Shown piece by piece: positions 35,525 through 45,111 of a DNA stretch of 64,000 bases. The notes beneath the pieces are model-generated. The model worked only from the letters and a program-made list of their open reading frames with translations. It had not been told where the DNA came from and did not search any database. Source of the stretch: PGYT01 sp963675055 (GTDB taxonomy: Bacteria > Bacteroidota > Ignavibacteria > Ignavibacteriales > Melioribacteraceae); assembly GCA_963675055.2 (NCBI GenBank), contig CAXXJE010000004.1, positions 620,001 to 684,000 on the forward strand. The letters are read 5' to 3'. Each line of letters starts with the position of its first letter. Position 1 is the stretch's first letter. The position numbers were made by a program, and so were the translations under genes.

Positions 35525-36715
35525 CTAACTTTCTTTCGAACGATTATTATTAAGATAATTTATTGTAATGATAAATGTAATAAAAGTAAACAATGCACCG
35601 GTAAGGAAAGGAAATTCAAAGCCGAAATAATCGAATGCGAATCCGCCCCAGATTGGGCCCAGTACTCTCGCCAGAGATGAAAAAGACTGATTGATTCCGA
35701 GAATACTCCCCTGTCGATCATCTGGTGCAAACCGGGATACCATACTTAAAATAACCGGCTGCAATATTCCTGATCCAATTGAAAGCACAGTTACCGACAG
35801 GGCAACGCCGAGAAAATTATATCCATAAGGAATGAATCCTAATCCTAGCATCAAACATACTAGTCCGAATTTCATCAGGGTACCATCGCTGAATATTTTT
35901 GATGCTCTTCGAATTACACCCCCCTGAATGATGGCTCCGACTATCCCCATAAGTCCGAACAGGTAGCCGTTTTGCAGGTCACTAAAATGGAACCTCTTGT
36001 ACCCGAGTATGGCGAACGTACCGTAAATATTAGCCATTGAAAAAATAATAATGAAAAATATCAGCATCAGGATTCCGATATGAGGGATTTTTATAGCGTT
36101 TCTAATCTCCTCAAAATCAAATATTTGATACTTCACTTTTGTCGCACTGCGTAATTTCTTTTCCCTGGATTCCGGTAAAAAGAATATCGCGAATAACATT
36201 GCCAGAAATGAAAATCCGGCGCTGGCATAGCCGGTAACCTCAAACCCATATTGGGATAGGAATCCGCCTATTAGCGGTCCGAAAACAAATCCGAGTCCAA
36301 AAGCCGCCCCGATCATTCCCATTCCTTTATATCTGTCCTCCTTGGTGGTAATGTCAGCTATATAAGCCTGAGCAACACCAATATTGCTTCCGCCGAGTCC
36401 AGCCAGCATCCTGGATAGAAACAGTATAAGAAAACTATCCGCAACACTGAATATAAGATATGAGATAGCAGTGGTAAGCAACGAGAGCAAGATAATCGGT
36501 TTACGACCAATCTTGTCGGAGACTTTTCCAAATATAGGATTAAGCAGGAACTGTACCAGTGAGTAAATTGCCACTATTAGACCAATCCCGAAATCCGAGA
36601 TCCCCAGATCTTTACTGGCAAATGAAGGGATAATCGGGATAAGGATACCGAATCCCATGAGGTCAATAAACACGGTAACGAATATTACCGAAAGGGATGC
36701 TTTGGATCTATTCAA
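35525..36715 (-). CDS. Major facilitator superfamily transporter (drug-efflux type)
   Basis: 396 residues, 12 hydrophobic segments. MFS motif A is GKVSDKIGRKPIIL between TM2 and TM3, and GFGILIPIIPSFA in TM1 is of the TetA/MdtG class. Likely a proton-coupled efflux pump of the DHA1 subfamily; substrate not predictable. The stop is 1 bp from the dus ATG, hence a probable operon MFS-dus-PAP2-polX-apt. Confidence 0.9.
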   Translation of the reverse strand: MNRSKASLSVIFVTVFIDLMGFGILIPIIPSFASKDLGISDFGIGLIVAIYSLVQFLLNPIFGKVSDKIGRKPIILLSLLTTAISYLIFSVADSFLILFLSRMLAGLGGSNIGVAQAYIADITTKEDRYKGMGMIGAAFGLGFVFGPLIGGFLSQYGFEVTGYASAGFSFLAMLFAIFFLPESREKKLRSATKVKYQIFDFEEIRNAIKIPHIGILMLIFFIIIFSMANIYGTFAILGYKRFHFSDLQNGYLFGLMGIVGAIIQGGVIRRASKIFSDGTLMKFGLVCLMLGLGFIPYGYNFLGVALSVTVLSIGSGILQPVILSMVSRFAPDDRQGSILGINQSFSSLARVLGPIWGGFAFDYFGFEFPFLTGALFTFITFIITINYLNNNRSKES

Positions 36716-36766
36716 AAATTACCTGGCATTATCTGGATTTAAGCATAGTAAAAAACTAAAATACAA

Positions 36767-37960
36767 TTATTTAATTACAGTCGAATCGGAAGCCATTAGA
36801 AATGACTCATTTAATAAAAAACATTTCGGACGTTCAGAATATTTGTTAAGCGTTTCTTTTGTATCAGTCGAAAATTGAGCCATTTTTTTTCTAACATCCG
36901 CAGTTAGAAATGGATAACGTGAACTGTCCTCTGCAGACTCTGAAGGTATCAATAGATATTCATTTCTCTCACCTGTCCAGCCTTTATGAACCCAAACAGG
37001 AAGATATTCAACTCTGCCAAGTTTAAACATACCGGTGGAATCAATTTTACTAATGGAAACAGTTACTATGGTACCTCCGTTAGAATATCTCCATCTTTGA
37101 TTCGACAGGAAATTTCCGAGTGAGAAAGCAGTTAAAACTGAGTCAACACATCCTTTTTGACTCTCAAATATTTGTATCGGCTGCAGAACATGAGGAGAAC
37201 TGGAAATAATAATATCCGCACCAAATTCAACAAGATTTGAAACAACACTTTTCTGGTAATCTGTGGGTTCATGCACATTCTCAGAGCCTGCGTGGATGTA
37301 AACAATAACCAAATTAACACCGCTTCTCCTGCTGGAATCAATATCCTCCTTCATTTTAAGTGAATCTATAATGTTCACCATATATTTATCGGATACTGAC
37401 AGGTTGTTAATGTTAACACCGTATGTATATGATAAAACCGTAAAGGAAATACCATTTTGTGAAAAAATTCGGATTGAATCCCGATCCTCCTGACTAGCAA
37501 AGGTGCCGGCATGGTCCATTTCTAATTCTTTTATTGAATTAATTGTTCCAATGACCCCTTCTTTCCTACCATCTGTAGCGTGGTTATTTGCAGTTACAAG
37601 AATATCGAAACCGGCATATTTTAGCGCTTCCAAATATGCTTTTGGAGTATTAAATACAGGATAACCGGAATACTTTTCGTTTTTTTGATTTACAACAGTT
37701 TCAAGATTCCCAATTGTAAAATCAGCCGAATCGAGGAAAGGTTTTATCTCTCTGAATACGGGTTTAAAGTCGAAGCTATCTTCTTTTATTTCCGCCCACT
37801 TGAATTGAGTGGAATGGCACATCAAATCTCCGACAAAAGAAAAGGTAATCTCAGCTGATGAATCTGACGAAACCATATTTTTTAAACTATCCAGATCTCC
37901 GGCATGAACACTTGCGGTACTAATAATAATTACAGCAATATAGAATTTTAAGTACTTCAT
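36767..37960 (-). CDS. CapA-family (poly-gamma-glutamate synthesis type) exported phosphoesterase
   Basis: 397 residues with a signal peptide ending at S-V-H-A-G. The CapA/metallophosphatase-like fold is indicated by FVGDLMCHSTQ, ADFTIGNLETVV, VTANNHATDGRKEGV, YIHAGSENVHEP and ISSSPHVLQP. CapA proteins take part in capsule polymer attachment in Bacillus, but most homologues have unknown function. No capB/capC genes are near. Single gene 51 bp upstream of the MFS gene on the same strand. Confidence 0.87.
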   Translation of the reverse strand: MKYLKFYIAVIIISTASVHAGDLDSLKNMVSSDSSAEITFSFVGDLMCHSTQFKWAEIKEDSFDFKPVFREIKPFLDSADFTIGNLETVVNQKNEKYSGYPVFNTPKAYLEALKYAGFDILVTANNHATDGRKEGVIGTINSIKELEMDHAGTFASQEDRDSIRIFSQNGISFTVLSYTYGVNINNLSVSDKYMVNIIDSLKMKEDIDSSRRSGVNLVIVYIHAGSENVHEPTDYQKSVVSNLVEFGADIIISSSPHVLQPIQIFESQKGCVDSVLTAFSLGNFLSNQRWRYSNGGTIVTVSISKIDSTGMFKLGRVEYLPVWVHKGWTGERNEYLLIPSESAEDSSRYPFLTADVRKKMAQFSTDTKETLNKYSERPKCFLLNESFLMASDSTVIK

Positions 37961-38031
37961 TATTTTTGGAAGAATTTCTTCAAATCGGGAAGCGAATTAT
38001 AATAATTTTTAAACTAGTATTGAAAAATAAA

Positions 38032-38061
38032 AGCCTGTACGCATTGATCAGCGCACAGGCT
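38032..38061 (-). terminator. Terminator after the H1-like gene
   Basis: AGCCTGT (38032-38038) pairs with ACAGGCT (38055-38061) with an inner CGC/GCG stem. On the minus strand TTTTATTTTTC follows. Confidence 0.8.
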
Positions 38062-38096
38062 CAGACATAAAACTAAAAAGGACTGACAAATTAAAC

Positions 38097-38288
38097 TTAT
38101 TTGTCAGTTTTTCTTTCAGCTTTAACTTCCTGGATCTCGTTTCTTATATCCTGAGCGCGTTTTTTAACTTCACTCAAACCTTTACGAACACGAGTTCCGG
38201 CAGCTGACTGTCCTTTTTCGTAAAACTTAACTACGTCTGTTTCGAGACTTTTTAAGTACTCGATTAATGCTTCATATTTTTCTGCCAT
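38097..38288 (-). CDS. Histone H1-like (Hc1-type) small basic protein
   Basis: 63 residues, predicted entirely helical, rich in Lys/Glu. The pattern YEKGQSAAGTRVRKGLSEVKKRAQDIRNEI matches the short H1-like proteins common in Bacteroidota and Chlorobi. They are thought to bind DNA in the nucleoid. Good Shine-Dalgarno (AGGAGG) before the ATG at 38288. It has its own terminator and lies 33 bp after the Fe-S oxidoreductase gene on the same strand. Confidence 0.85.
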   Translation of the reverse strand: MAEKYEALIEYLKSLETDVVKFYEKGQSAAGTRVRKGLSEVKKRAQDIRNEIQEVKAERKTDK

Positions 38289-38321
38289 TGAAACCTCCTA
38301 AATGTGATTGATTATTGATAG

Positions 38322-40322
38322 TTATTTAAGGTTTTCGAGAACAATTTCTGCAACATCTCTTACTGAAACTTCTTCGGATTTCTCGAATGTTTTAACTCCG
38401 TCCGACATCATTGTCATGCAGAACGGGCAAGCGGATGCAATTGTGTCCGCCCCTGTTTCAAGTGCTTCTTTTGTTCTATTCTCATTAATGCGAGTGCCTT
38501 CGGTTTCTTCCATAAACATCCTACCGCCACCGGCACCACAGCAGAATCCCCTGTCTTTATTTCGCTCCATCTCGATTAGGGAGTCTTTTCCTGTTACGAA
38601 TCCAATTGTGTTTCTCGGAGAATTATATACTTCATTATATCTCCCCAGATAACAAGAATCATGATATGTAATTTTATTTGTTATTTTCTCTTCCTTAAGT
38701 TCAAGCCTGCCTTTTGAAAGTAACTCATCAATTAATTCAGAATGATGCAGGACTTCATAATTACCACCGAATTGCGGATATTCATTCTTTAATGAATTGA
38801 AGCAATGCGGACAACCTGTTACGATTTTCTGAACATTATATTTGTTCAAAGTGTCTACATTTTCCTGAATCATCATCTGAGCAAGATATTCATTGCCGAG
38901 TCTTCTTGCAGTATCTCCGTTACATTTCTCTTCAGTACCAAGTATCCTGAATTCAATTCCAGCCTTCTGCAATATTTTGGAGAACGCAACCGAAACTTTT
39001 TTATAACGCGCATCAAACGAACCTGCACAGCCGACCCAGAAAAGATACTCACAATCCTGATCTTCAGCCAATGTTTTTATTTCAAGTCCCTCGGCCCATT
39101 CAGCTCTATCCTGTGAATTAAATGCCCAGGGTGTATAATTAGTTTCAAGATTCTTAAAAACCGTATTCAGTTCAGCGGGAAAAGAAGCTTCCATCAATGC
39201 AAGGTTTCTTCTCATACCGAGGATGGCATCAACGTGCTCAATTGTTATTGGACATTCCTGAACGCATGCCATACAAGTTGTACACGCCCATAATTCATCC
39301 TGAGATATATAATCATTAACTAATGATTTATTTGTTACTCCATCCTGTTCAGTACCTGCAATTACAAACGCGCCCTTTTCCTCTGTCCGTTTACGTATCT
39401 GTTCAATTATTCTCTTTGGTGATAACAACTTTCCGGTTGTTGTTGCCGGGCAGGCAGAACTGCACCTTCCGCATTCAGTACAGGAGAATCCGTCGAGAAG
39501 CTGCTTCCAGCTAAGATGTTCTATATCCGCCACACCAAATTGTTCAGCATCTTCATCTTCAAGGTCAAGTGCTATTAATTCGTACTTATTGTCCCCTGTT
39601 TTGCCAAAATAAACATTTGGAACGGAAGTAAAAACATGAAAATGCTTTGAATACGGCAAATAATTCATAAAAGTGAAAATAGCCAGGATATGCGCCCACC
39701 AAAACACTTCATATGCAACTTGTATCGTCTCGCTTCCGGGTACGAAAATGGAGGATGCCAATGTTGCTGTTATTGGTCTGAATTCGTATTCCGATAACCT
39801 AAAATTGTTTCCGGCAACGGCAGCCGAATTCTGCACAAACATTGTAATTGTGACAAACAGTATCAGAAGAAGTACTATCGCGGCATCATTCTTTTCCTTA
39901 CTGCCTCCCTGAAGCCTGGGTACCTTTTGAATAAATCTTCTGAATAATGCCGATAAAACAGAAAGAATAACCAGTATACCAAACAAATCCTGAGATAGGG
40001 TTATAACGGCGTAAAACGGACCGGTAAATTCAAATGTAAATCCGGAGTGAAATCCCTGTATAATTGCTTCCATAACCGCAAATAAGAATAAAACAAATCC
40101 CCAGAACAGGAATAAATGGATTGTTCCGGCAACAGGTTCTCGGAGAAGTTTTGATTGTCCAAATACAATCTTCAAAACATTCATAATGCGTTCACCAATA
40201 TTATTGAACCGGTTTTCATTCTGCCCGATCCTGATGAATTCTACAACCTTCTTCAGATTAAAGAATAAAAATCCGAAAGAGGCGATAAAAACCATTATGA
40301 AAATAATATTTTTAATTTCCAT
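38322..40322 (-). CDS. Membrane-bound (Fe-S)-binding oxidoreductase, HdrD/EtfD-like
   Basis: 666 residues. The N-terminal ~270 residues hold five to six transmembrane helices of the NarI-like heme b type. Two 4Fe-4S motifs follow (CTECGRCSSACPAT and CTTCMACVQECPI). Two CCG domains come next, each with C-x(n)-C-C-G-x-C elements (GFCCGAGGG, SACPFCMTM and VTGCPHCFNS). This is the architecture of proteins that pass electrons from electron-transfer flavoprotein to quinone. The acyl-CoA dehydrogenase gene divergently placed 1 kb away fits that role. Hydrolase stop lies 6 bp upstream; H1-like gene follows. Confidence 0.88.
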   Translation of the reverse strand: MEIKNIIFIMVFIASFGFLFFNLKKVVEFIRIGQNENRFNNIGERIMNVLKIVFGQSKLLREPVAGTIHLFLFWGFVLFLFAVMEAIIQGFHSGFTFEFTGPFYAVITLSQDLFGILVILSVLSALFRRFIQKVPRLQGGSKEKNDAAIVLLLILFVTITMFVQNSAAVAGNNFRLSEYEFRPITATLASSIFVPGSETIQVAYEVFWWAHILAIFTFMNYLPYSKHFHVFTSVPNVYFGKTGDNKYELIALDLEDEDAEQFGVADIEHLSWKQLLDGFSCTECGRCSSACPATTTGKLLSPKRIIEQIRKRTEEKGAFVIAGTEQDGVTNKSLVNDYISQDELWACTTCMACVQECPITIEHVDAILGMRRNLALMEASFPAELNTVFKNLETNYTPWAFNSQDRAEWAEGLEIKTLAEDQDCEYLFWVGCAGSFDARYKKVSVAFSKILQKAGIEFRILGTEEKCNGDTARRLGNEYLAQMMIQENVDTLNKYNVQKIVTGCPHCFNSLKNEYPQFGGNYEVLHHSELIDELLSKGRLELKEEKITNKITYHDSCYLGRYNEVYNSPRNTIGFVTGKDSLIEMERNKDRGFCCGAGGGRMFMEETEGTRINENRTKEALETGADTIASACPFCMTMMSDGVKTFEKSEEVSVRDVAEIVLENLK

Positions 40323-40328
40323 AATATT

Positions 40329-41252
40329 TCACCCGGAATTAGCTTCTGAATGTTTGAATGTACTTGTAAAGAATTCTTCTGTTTCCTTTAATACTTTATC
40401 AAATTTATGATTAGAACCTTCAAAAGGATGTTTTATATCAAAAGTATGTCCCGCGCCAGGTATCTTAATGAATTCAGTCAATGAATTATCCGAGCCATCA
40501 TAAATCATTTCGGCTTCTTTTATTGGTACTGTTAAATCCTGTTCTCCGTGAACTAATAAAAACCGTTTGGAAAGTTTACCGGCTGCGTTTAGAATATTTA
40601 ATCTGCCGTACTTATTTTCTTCAATATCTTCCAATAAAGAAAGATTTAGTTTCATTACCTGTTTTGTGCGGGAGTTAAGAACTTCGAAAATACCCTTTTC
40701 GCGCCACTCACTTTTTTGTCTTTCAGTATAACGATCAAATTTTGCAACAGACGACCAGGTAACTAAACCAACGATATTTTTATTTTCGGATGCGGTAATA
40801 ATCGAGACTCCTCCACCCCTGCTATGCCCCAACAATCCTATATTATTATCTTCTATCACGCCAAAAAAACCATTTTTATAAGCTGATATAATTTCATCCA
40901 ATTCTTCTATTTCAAGCGAAAAGGTGTTTTCAGCAAATTTATCAGGTTCAGTAAACTCACCATTATCATCCACACCATTATGAGAAAAATTAAAGGTAAC
41001 AACAAAAAACCCTTTATTTGCAAGGTGTTCAGCAGTATAGGGTACAAAACCCCAGTCTTTAAATCCTTTGAAGCCGTGAACAAAAATAATACAATCCTTA
41101 TTTGCCATACCATCGACACCAAATGCAGTTATCGAGATAATATTATTTTTCAGAGTTTTGTAGGAATAATCCTGGGTCATGGATACAATATGGCATATAT
41201 GCCCTGAAAAGTCAAGATTTTGATAAATATTTAAGAATTTAGATTCGTACAT
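40329..41252 (-). CDS. Alpha/beta hydrolase (dienelactone-hydrolase-like)
   Basis: 307 residues from the ATG at 41252, which has GAGG six bases upstream; a later Met at 41180 is an alternative. Oxyanion-hole motif FVHGFKGFKDWG, nucleophile elbow GLLGHSRGGGV with Ser, acid region LLVHGEQDLTVP and catalytic His in PGAGHTFD are all in place, so it should be an active serine hydrolase. Soluble. Substrate is unknown. It is immediately upstream of the Fe-S oxidoreductase gene (6-bp gap) and divergent from the acyl-CoA dehydrogenase gene. Confidence 0.88.
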   Translation of the reverse strand: MYESKFLNIYQNLDFSGHICHIVSMTQDYSYKTLKNNIISITAFGVDGMANKDCIIFVHGFKGFKDWGFVPYTAEHLANKGFFVVTFNFSHNGVDDNGEFTEPDKFAENTFSLEIEELDEIISAYKNGFFGVIEDNNIGLLGHSRGGGVSIITASENKNIVGLVTWSSVAKFDRYTERQKSEWREKGIFEVLNSRTKQVMKLNLSLLEDIEENKYGRLNILNAAGKLSKRFLLVHGEQDLTVPIKEAEMIYDGSDNSLTEFIKIPGAGHTFDIKHPFEGSNHKFDKVLKETEEFFTSTFKHSEANSG

Positions 41253-41355
41253 AAAAAGCCTCAATTTGACTGGCTTCTCAATCAGAATATTTTATAATAA
41301 TTGAATTTTATTATAGATTCGTGTTTTCGATAAAAAACCAATTAATAAGGTTATA

Positions 41356-42498
41356 ATGATAAAACCAACAGAAGAGCAAGCTTTACTCAGGGATTCGGTA
41401 AGAGCATTTACCGATTCGGAAATAAAACCGCTTGCTAAACAAATAGATGAAAACGAAGATATCCCTTCGGAGTTAATAAATAAAATAGCTGAATTAGGAC
41501 TTTTAGGCACTCCTTTCCCTGAAAAATATGGCGGAGGCGGTTTCGGTAAAATCGGATACTGTCTTGCTCAGGAAGAGGTTACAAAAGGATGCGGTTCTAC
41601 AGCTACGTTTATAGGTGCACATGTTTCCATTGGAACAAATGCAATTTATCTCGGCGGCTCGGAAGAATTGAAACAAAAGTATCTTCCGGATCTTACAGCC
41701 GGAAGAAAAATAGCAGCATTTGCATTGACTGAAGCCGGCGCAGGTTCGGATTCATTTAATCTAAAAACCAGTGCCGTTTATGAAAACGGGAAATGGATAC
41801 TAAATGGTGAAAAACTGTGGATTACGAATGGCGCAATTGCAGATATATTTTCAGTATTCGCAAGGACTAAAAATGGAATAACCGGATTTGTAATCGAAAA
41901 AGGATTTGATGGAGTTTCGGTCGGACCGAATGAGAAAAAGCTTGGAATTCGCGGTTCGGTTACTAACAGAATTGTATTTGACAATGTTGAAATACCGGAA
42001 GAAAATATAATTGGACAGGACGGAAGAGGCTTTTTAATCGCAATGAAAACATTGGATGCGGGAAGATTAACAATTGGAGCTTGTTCGGTGGGAGCAGCAA
42101 AAGAACTTTTACAACAATCCGTCGAATATGCTAATCAAAGGAAACAGTTTAATCAGGAAATTAGTAAGTTTCAGGCAATACAATTTTTGTTGGCGGAAAT
42201 GGCAACTAAAATTTACTCAATGGAAAGCATGTTGTACCGAACCGCTGAAAAATACGAAAATGGTGAAGACATAACTCAGGAGGCCGCCATGCTGAAACTT
42301 TATTGTTCTGAGGCAGTATCGGAAGTTGCAGACAAAGCAATTCAAATTCACGGCGGAATGGGCTTTTCGAGAGAACTTCCTGTTGAACGGTTCTACCGGG
42401 ATGCAAGAATTCTTCGTATTTTTGAGGGCACAAGCGAGATCCAAAAAATAATAATTGCCAGAAAAACCATAAAGAACAAAGGTAAGTGGGAATTGTAG
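41356..42498 (+). CDS. Acyl-CoA dehydrogenase
   Basis: 380 residues, full length. FAD-binding signatures are FALTEAGAGSDSF and LWITNGAIAD; the second signature is QIHGGMGFSRELPVERFYRDARI. The catalytic Glu is in IFEGTSEIQ, the position used by short/medium-chain and butyryl-CoA dehydrogenases. Passes electrons to electron-transfer flavoprotein. It heads a tightly packed unit: the hisA ATG begins right after its TAG stop. Confidence 0.95.
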   Translation: MIKPTEEQALLRDSVRAFTDSEIKPLAKQIDENEDIPSELINKIAELGLLGTPFPEKYGGGGFGKIGYCLAQEEVTKGCGSTATFIGAHVSIGTNAIYLGGSEELKQKYLPDLTAGRKIAAFALTEAGAGSDSFNLKTSAVYENGKWILNGEKLWITNGAIADIFSVFARTKNGITGFVIEKGFDGVSVGPNEKKLGIRGSVTNRIVFDNVEIPEENIIGQDGRGFLIAMKTLDAGRLTIGACSVGAAKELLQQSVEYANQRKQFNQEISKFQAIQFLLAEMATKIYSMESMLYRTAEKYENGEDITQEAAMLKLYCSEAVSEVADKAIQIHGGMGFSRELPVERFYRDARILRIFEGTSEIQKIIIARKTIKNKGKWEL

Positions 42499-43251
42499 AT
42501 GTCATCGTTATTTGTAATACCTTCTATTGATATTCAAAACGGCAAGACTGTAAGGGTTGTGCAGGGTATTCCTGAATTAAACTGCAGGGAATACGGCAAT
42601 GATCCTGTTGAAATGGCTATGATCTGGCGGGCTGAAAATGCCAGATTTCTCCATGTCGTAGATTTCGACTGTTCTCATGAGCATTCGCACTGTAATTTCG
42701 GATTAGTAAAGCAAATCTGTGAGTCGGTAATAATTCCCGTTGAATTCGGCGGAGGTATCAGTTCGCTTGAAGAAGCGAGGGAAGTAATGGCTTTAGGCGT
42801 ATACCGACTTGTAATCGGCTCATTAGCCTTTCTGAATGCAAAAGAATTTGAAAAGATATTGAATGAAGTGGGACCACAAAAAATTTCAGCGGCCATTGAT
42901 GTTGTTGATAATATAGTTGTAATAAAAGGACGGTCGCAAAAAACTGGAATAAGTCCCTTTGAGTATGCGCAGTTCCTGGAAAAGATGGGCGTACAAAGGT
43001 GTATTGTTACTGACGTCAAAAGAAACGGGATGCTAGAGGGACCAAACATTGAGTTATCAAGAACAATTGCCTCCGAAACAGGCATGAAAGTTACACACTC
43101 AGGAGGGGTTTCCAACTTCCAGGACTTGAAAAAGTTAAATGAAGCTGTATCTTTGGGTATTGACTCGGTGATAATTGGCAGAGCTCTTTACGAGAACAGG
43201 TTTTCCTGTCAGAAGATATGGCGAAAAGCGGAATTCGGATTATTTAACTGA
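42499..43251 (+). CDS. hisA: HisA-like phosphoribosyl isomerase, outside any his operon
   Basis: 250 residues, TIM barrel. IPSIDIQNGKTVRVVQG carries the first catalytic Asp, AAIDVVDNIVVIKG the second acidic site, plus EFGGGIS and TDVKRNGMLEGPN. HisA opens the ribose ring of ProFAR in histidine synthesis. No other his genes are adjacent: the neighbours are an acyl-CoA dehydrogenase and a cNMP-binding protein. It may be the sole hisA of the genome or a paralogue. Confidence 0.82.
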   Translation: MSSLFVIPSIDIQNGKTVRVVQGIPELNCREYGNDPVEMAMIWRAENARFLHVVDFDCSHEHSHCNFGLVKQICESVIIPVEFGGGISSLEEAREVMALGVYRLVIGSLAFLNAKEFEKILNEVGPQKISAAIDVVDNIVVIKGRSQKTGISPFEYAQFLEKMGVQRCIVTDVKRNGMLEGPNIELSRTIASETGMKVTHSGGVSNFQDLKKLNEAVSLGIDSVIIGRALYENRFSCQKIWRKAEFGLFN

Positions 43252-43258
43252 GGTTCAT

Positions 43259-43810
43259 ATGATCTCCAGCAGTAAAATGAAAACTAGTACTTTCTGGTCA
43301 AATTTATTTAAAGCTCCGGCAGAGCGTAGTGATATTGAGGAAGTTCTACTTTCAATGCCGCCGTTCGAAGGATTTAACTCCACACACTTAAAATACTTCA
43401 TGAAAATTGTACATAACCGTATTTATAATTCCGGAGAATATATTTTTTTCCAGAATGATCCCGGTATCGCTTTATATTTAATTCGTGAAGGTGAAGTTAA
43501 AATCATAAAACAATCTGAAGAAGGAAAAGAAACTGAACTTGCTCATTTTAGTCGTGGAGATTTCTTTGGAGAACTTGCACTCCTTGACGATGATGTTCGT
43601 TCTGCTTCAGCTGTTGCGGTAAAGGATTCGAAACTGGCTGTAATTTTCAAGCCTGATCTGGAAAATTTCATTGATAAATTCCCAAAGCGAGGAGTAAGTA
43701 TACTGAAGGGACTTGCACAGATTATTGCTACCCGTCTGCGTATTCTTGACGATGAATTTTTATCATTGTATAATACAATACAAACCAGTGAGGAAAAGCA
43801 AGATGGATGA
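43259..43810 (+). CDS. Soluble cyclic-nucleotide-binding domain protein
   Basis: 183 residues from the ATG at 43259 (GAGG upstream); the frame is open back to 43175 inside hisA. One cNMP-binding domain at about 40-155, with YIFFQNDPGIALYLIREGEV and the phosphate-binding cassette FFGELALLDDDVRSASAVA. The expected R-T/S-A is kept. No DNA-binding helix-turn-helix follows, so it is not a Crp-type regulator; perhaps a cNMP sensor acting on a partner. Overlaps the UspA gene start by 8 bp. Confidence 0.85.
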   Translation: MISSSKMKTSTFWSNLFKAPAERSDIEEVLLSMPPFEGFNSTHLKYFMKIVHNRIYNSGEYIFFQNDPGIALYLIREGEVKIIKQSEEGKETELAHFSRGDFFGELALLDDDVRSASAVAVKDSKLAVIFKPDLENFIDKFPKRGVSILKGLAQIIATRLRILDDEFLSLYNTIQTSEEKQDG

Positions 43811-44270
43811 GATTAAAAAAATACTTGTGCCAATTGATTTTTCCGATTATTCCAAAAATGCTCTCAGATACTCGGTTAATTTTGCAAAAAGGTTTTCAGC
43901 GAAAATGTACCTTGTTTATGTAATTGAACCGATGATCTACCCTGCTGATTTCAGTATGGGACAAATAGCTGTTCCAACCGGAGATGTTGATATGTCCGAA
44001 AGAGCTAAGGGTGAGCTCGAGACACTTGCAAAAAATGAAATTCAGAATTCAATTGAGTCCGAGATAATAATCAAATCCGGTAAGCCGTTTATGGAAATTA
44101 TTGATACTGCATCGGAAAAGGATATTGATTTAATAATTATTGCTACACACGGACATACCGGCATGGAGCATTTATTATTTGGCAGTACTGCTGAGAAAGT
44201 TGTTCGCAAAGCCCCCTGCCCTGTGCTGACAATAAGAGAGCCTATAAAGGGATTTAAATTCAACGGTTGA
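43803..44270 (+). CDS. Universal stress protein (UspA family)
   Basis: 155 residues from the ATG at 43803; the open frame upstream to 43713 lies in the previous gene. Signatures: ILVPIDFSDYSKNALRYS at the start, and the ATP-binding G-x2-G-x9-G-S as GHTGMEHLLFGSTAEKV, ending CPVLTIRE. Predicted ATP-binding type. The start overlaps the stop of the cNMP-binding gene, so the two are coupled, and the stop is 6 bp before the eIF-2B-like gene. Confidence 0.93.
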   Translation: MDEIKKILVPIDFSDYSKNALRYSVNFAKRFSAKMYLVYVIEPMIYPADFSMGQIAVPTGDVDMSERAKGELETLAKNEIQNSIESEIIIKSGKPFMEIIDTASEKDIDLIIIATHGHTGMEHLLFGSTAEKVVRKAPCPVLTIREPIKGFKFNG

Positions 44271-44276
44271 ATTGAA

Positions 44277-45068
44277 ATGGCAACTATGCTGGAAAAGGAC
44301 CTGGAAGTAATATTGGAAGATAATACTTCAGGAAGCTCCGAATTACTAAGCAAACTTAACGACTGGTTTATAAAGTATTACGCTCAAAAGTTGCCCGACC
44401 AATCGTTAATTGATCAACTGCTGGACGACTTTTCAACTTTCGAGACAATCACTTTGTACTTGCGTAGTTTAAAGGCAGCAATAAAAACCAGTACTTCAAA
44501 TAGCTTAACTGAGTATTTCCTAATACAAAAAAAAGAATTCGATTCTGCCTTTAATAACCTTTCTGTTAATGCGATTGACTTACTTAGTCCGTGTAACAAC
44601 ATAGTAACAATATCTAACAGCGGTCAGATTTACAAAATTTTAAGAGAATACTTCAAGCTAAATTGCAGTTTACAAGTATCCGTTTGTGAATCCCGTCCGA
44701 AATTCGAGGGTCGAATACTAGCATCCAAGTTGGCTGATCTGGGTATTAAAACAAGTCTTATAACTGAAGCGATGATAGCAGAGTTTGTACAAAATTGTGA
44801 CTGCGTGATCACCGGTGCTGACAAGATATTGAGTAACGGTTCGGTAGTTAATAAAGTGGGAAGCCGGTTGTTGGCAATTACTGCTAAATATTATAATAAA
44901 CCATTCTATGTTTTTGCTGATAAGTCCAAACTCTCAAATAATAGCAATTATAATCATAGAAATTTTCCTGAGTCCGAAATTTGTGATTGCAATAACAATA
45001 TTATTATTAACAATTATTATTTTGAGACAATTGATATGAATTTACTTGCAAAAGTAGTTACAAATTAG
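44277..45068 (+). CDS. eIF-2B alpha-like / sugar-phosphate isomerase-like protein
   Basis: 263 residues. The C-terminal half has the IF-2B/MtnA/ribose-1,5-bisphosphate isomerase fold: CESRPKFEGRILASKLADLG, ITGADKILSNGSVVNKVGS, PFYVFADKSK. The Asp of G-A-D (Asp182) that is catalytic in isomerases is present. The catalytic Cys, usually in a H-C-x-S/T-G loop, is missing: the loop reads TISNSGQ at 111-117. It may not be an isomerase. The C-terminus is Asn-rich. Last gene of the five-gene unit starting at 41356. Confidence 0.78.
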   Translation: MATMLEKDLEVILEDNTSGSSELLSKLNDWFIKYYAQKLPDQSLIDQLLDDFSTFETITLYLRSLKAAIKTSTSNSLTEYFLIQKKEFDSAFNNLSVNAIDLLSPCNNIVTISNSGQIYKILREYFKLNCSLQVSVCESRPKFEGRILASKLADLGIKTSLITEAMIAEFVQNCDCVITGADKILSNGSVVNKVGSRLLAITAKYYNKPFYVFADKSKLSNNSNYNHRNFPESEICDCNNNIIINNYYFETIDMNLLAKVVTN

Positions 45069-45111
45069 TTATATACAATGATTCAAATAATAAATTTTCA
45101 CAATTCTTGTC

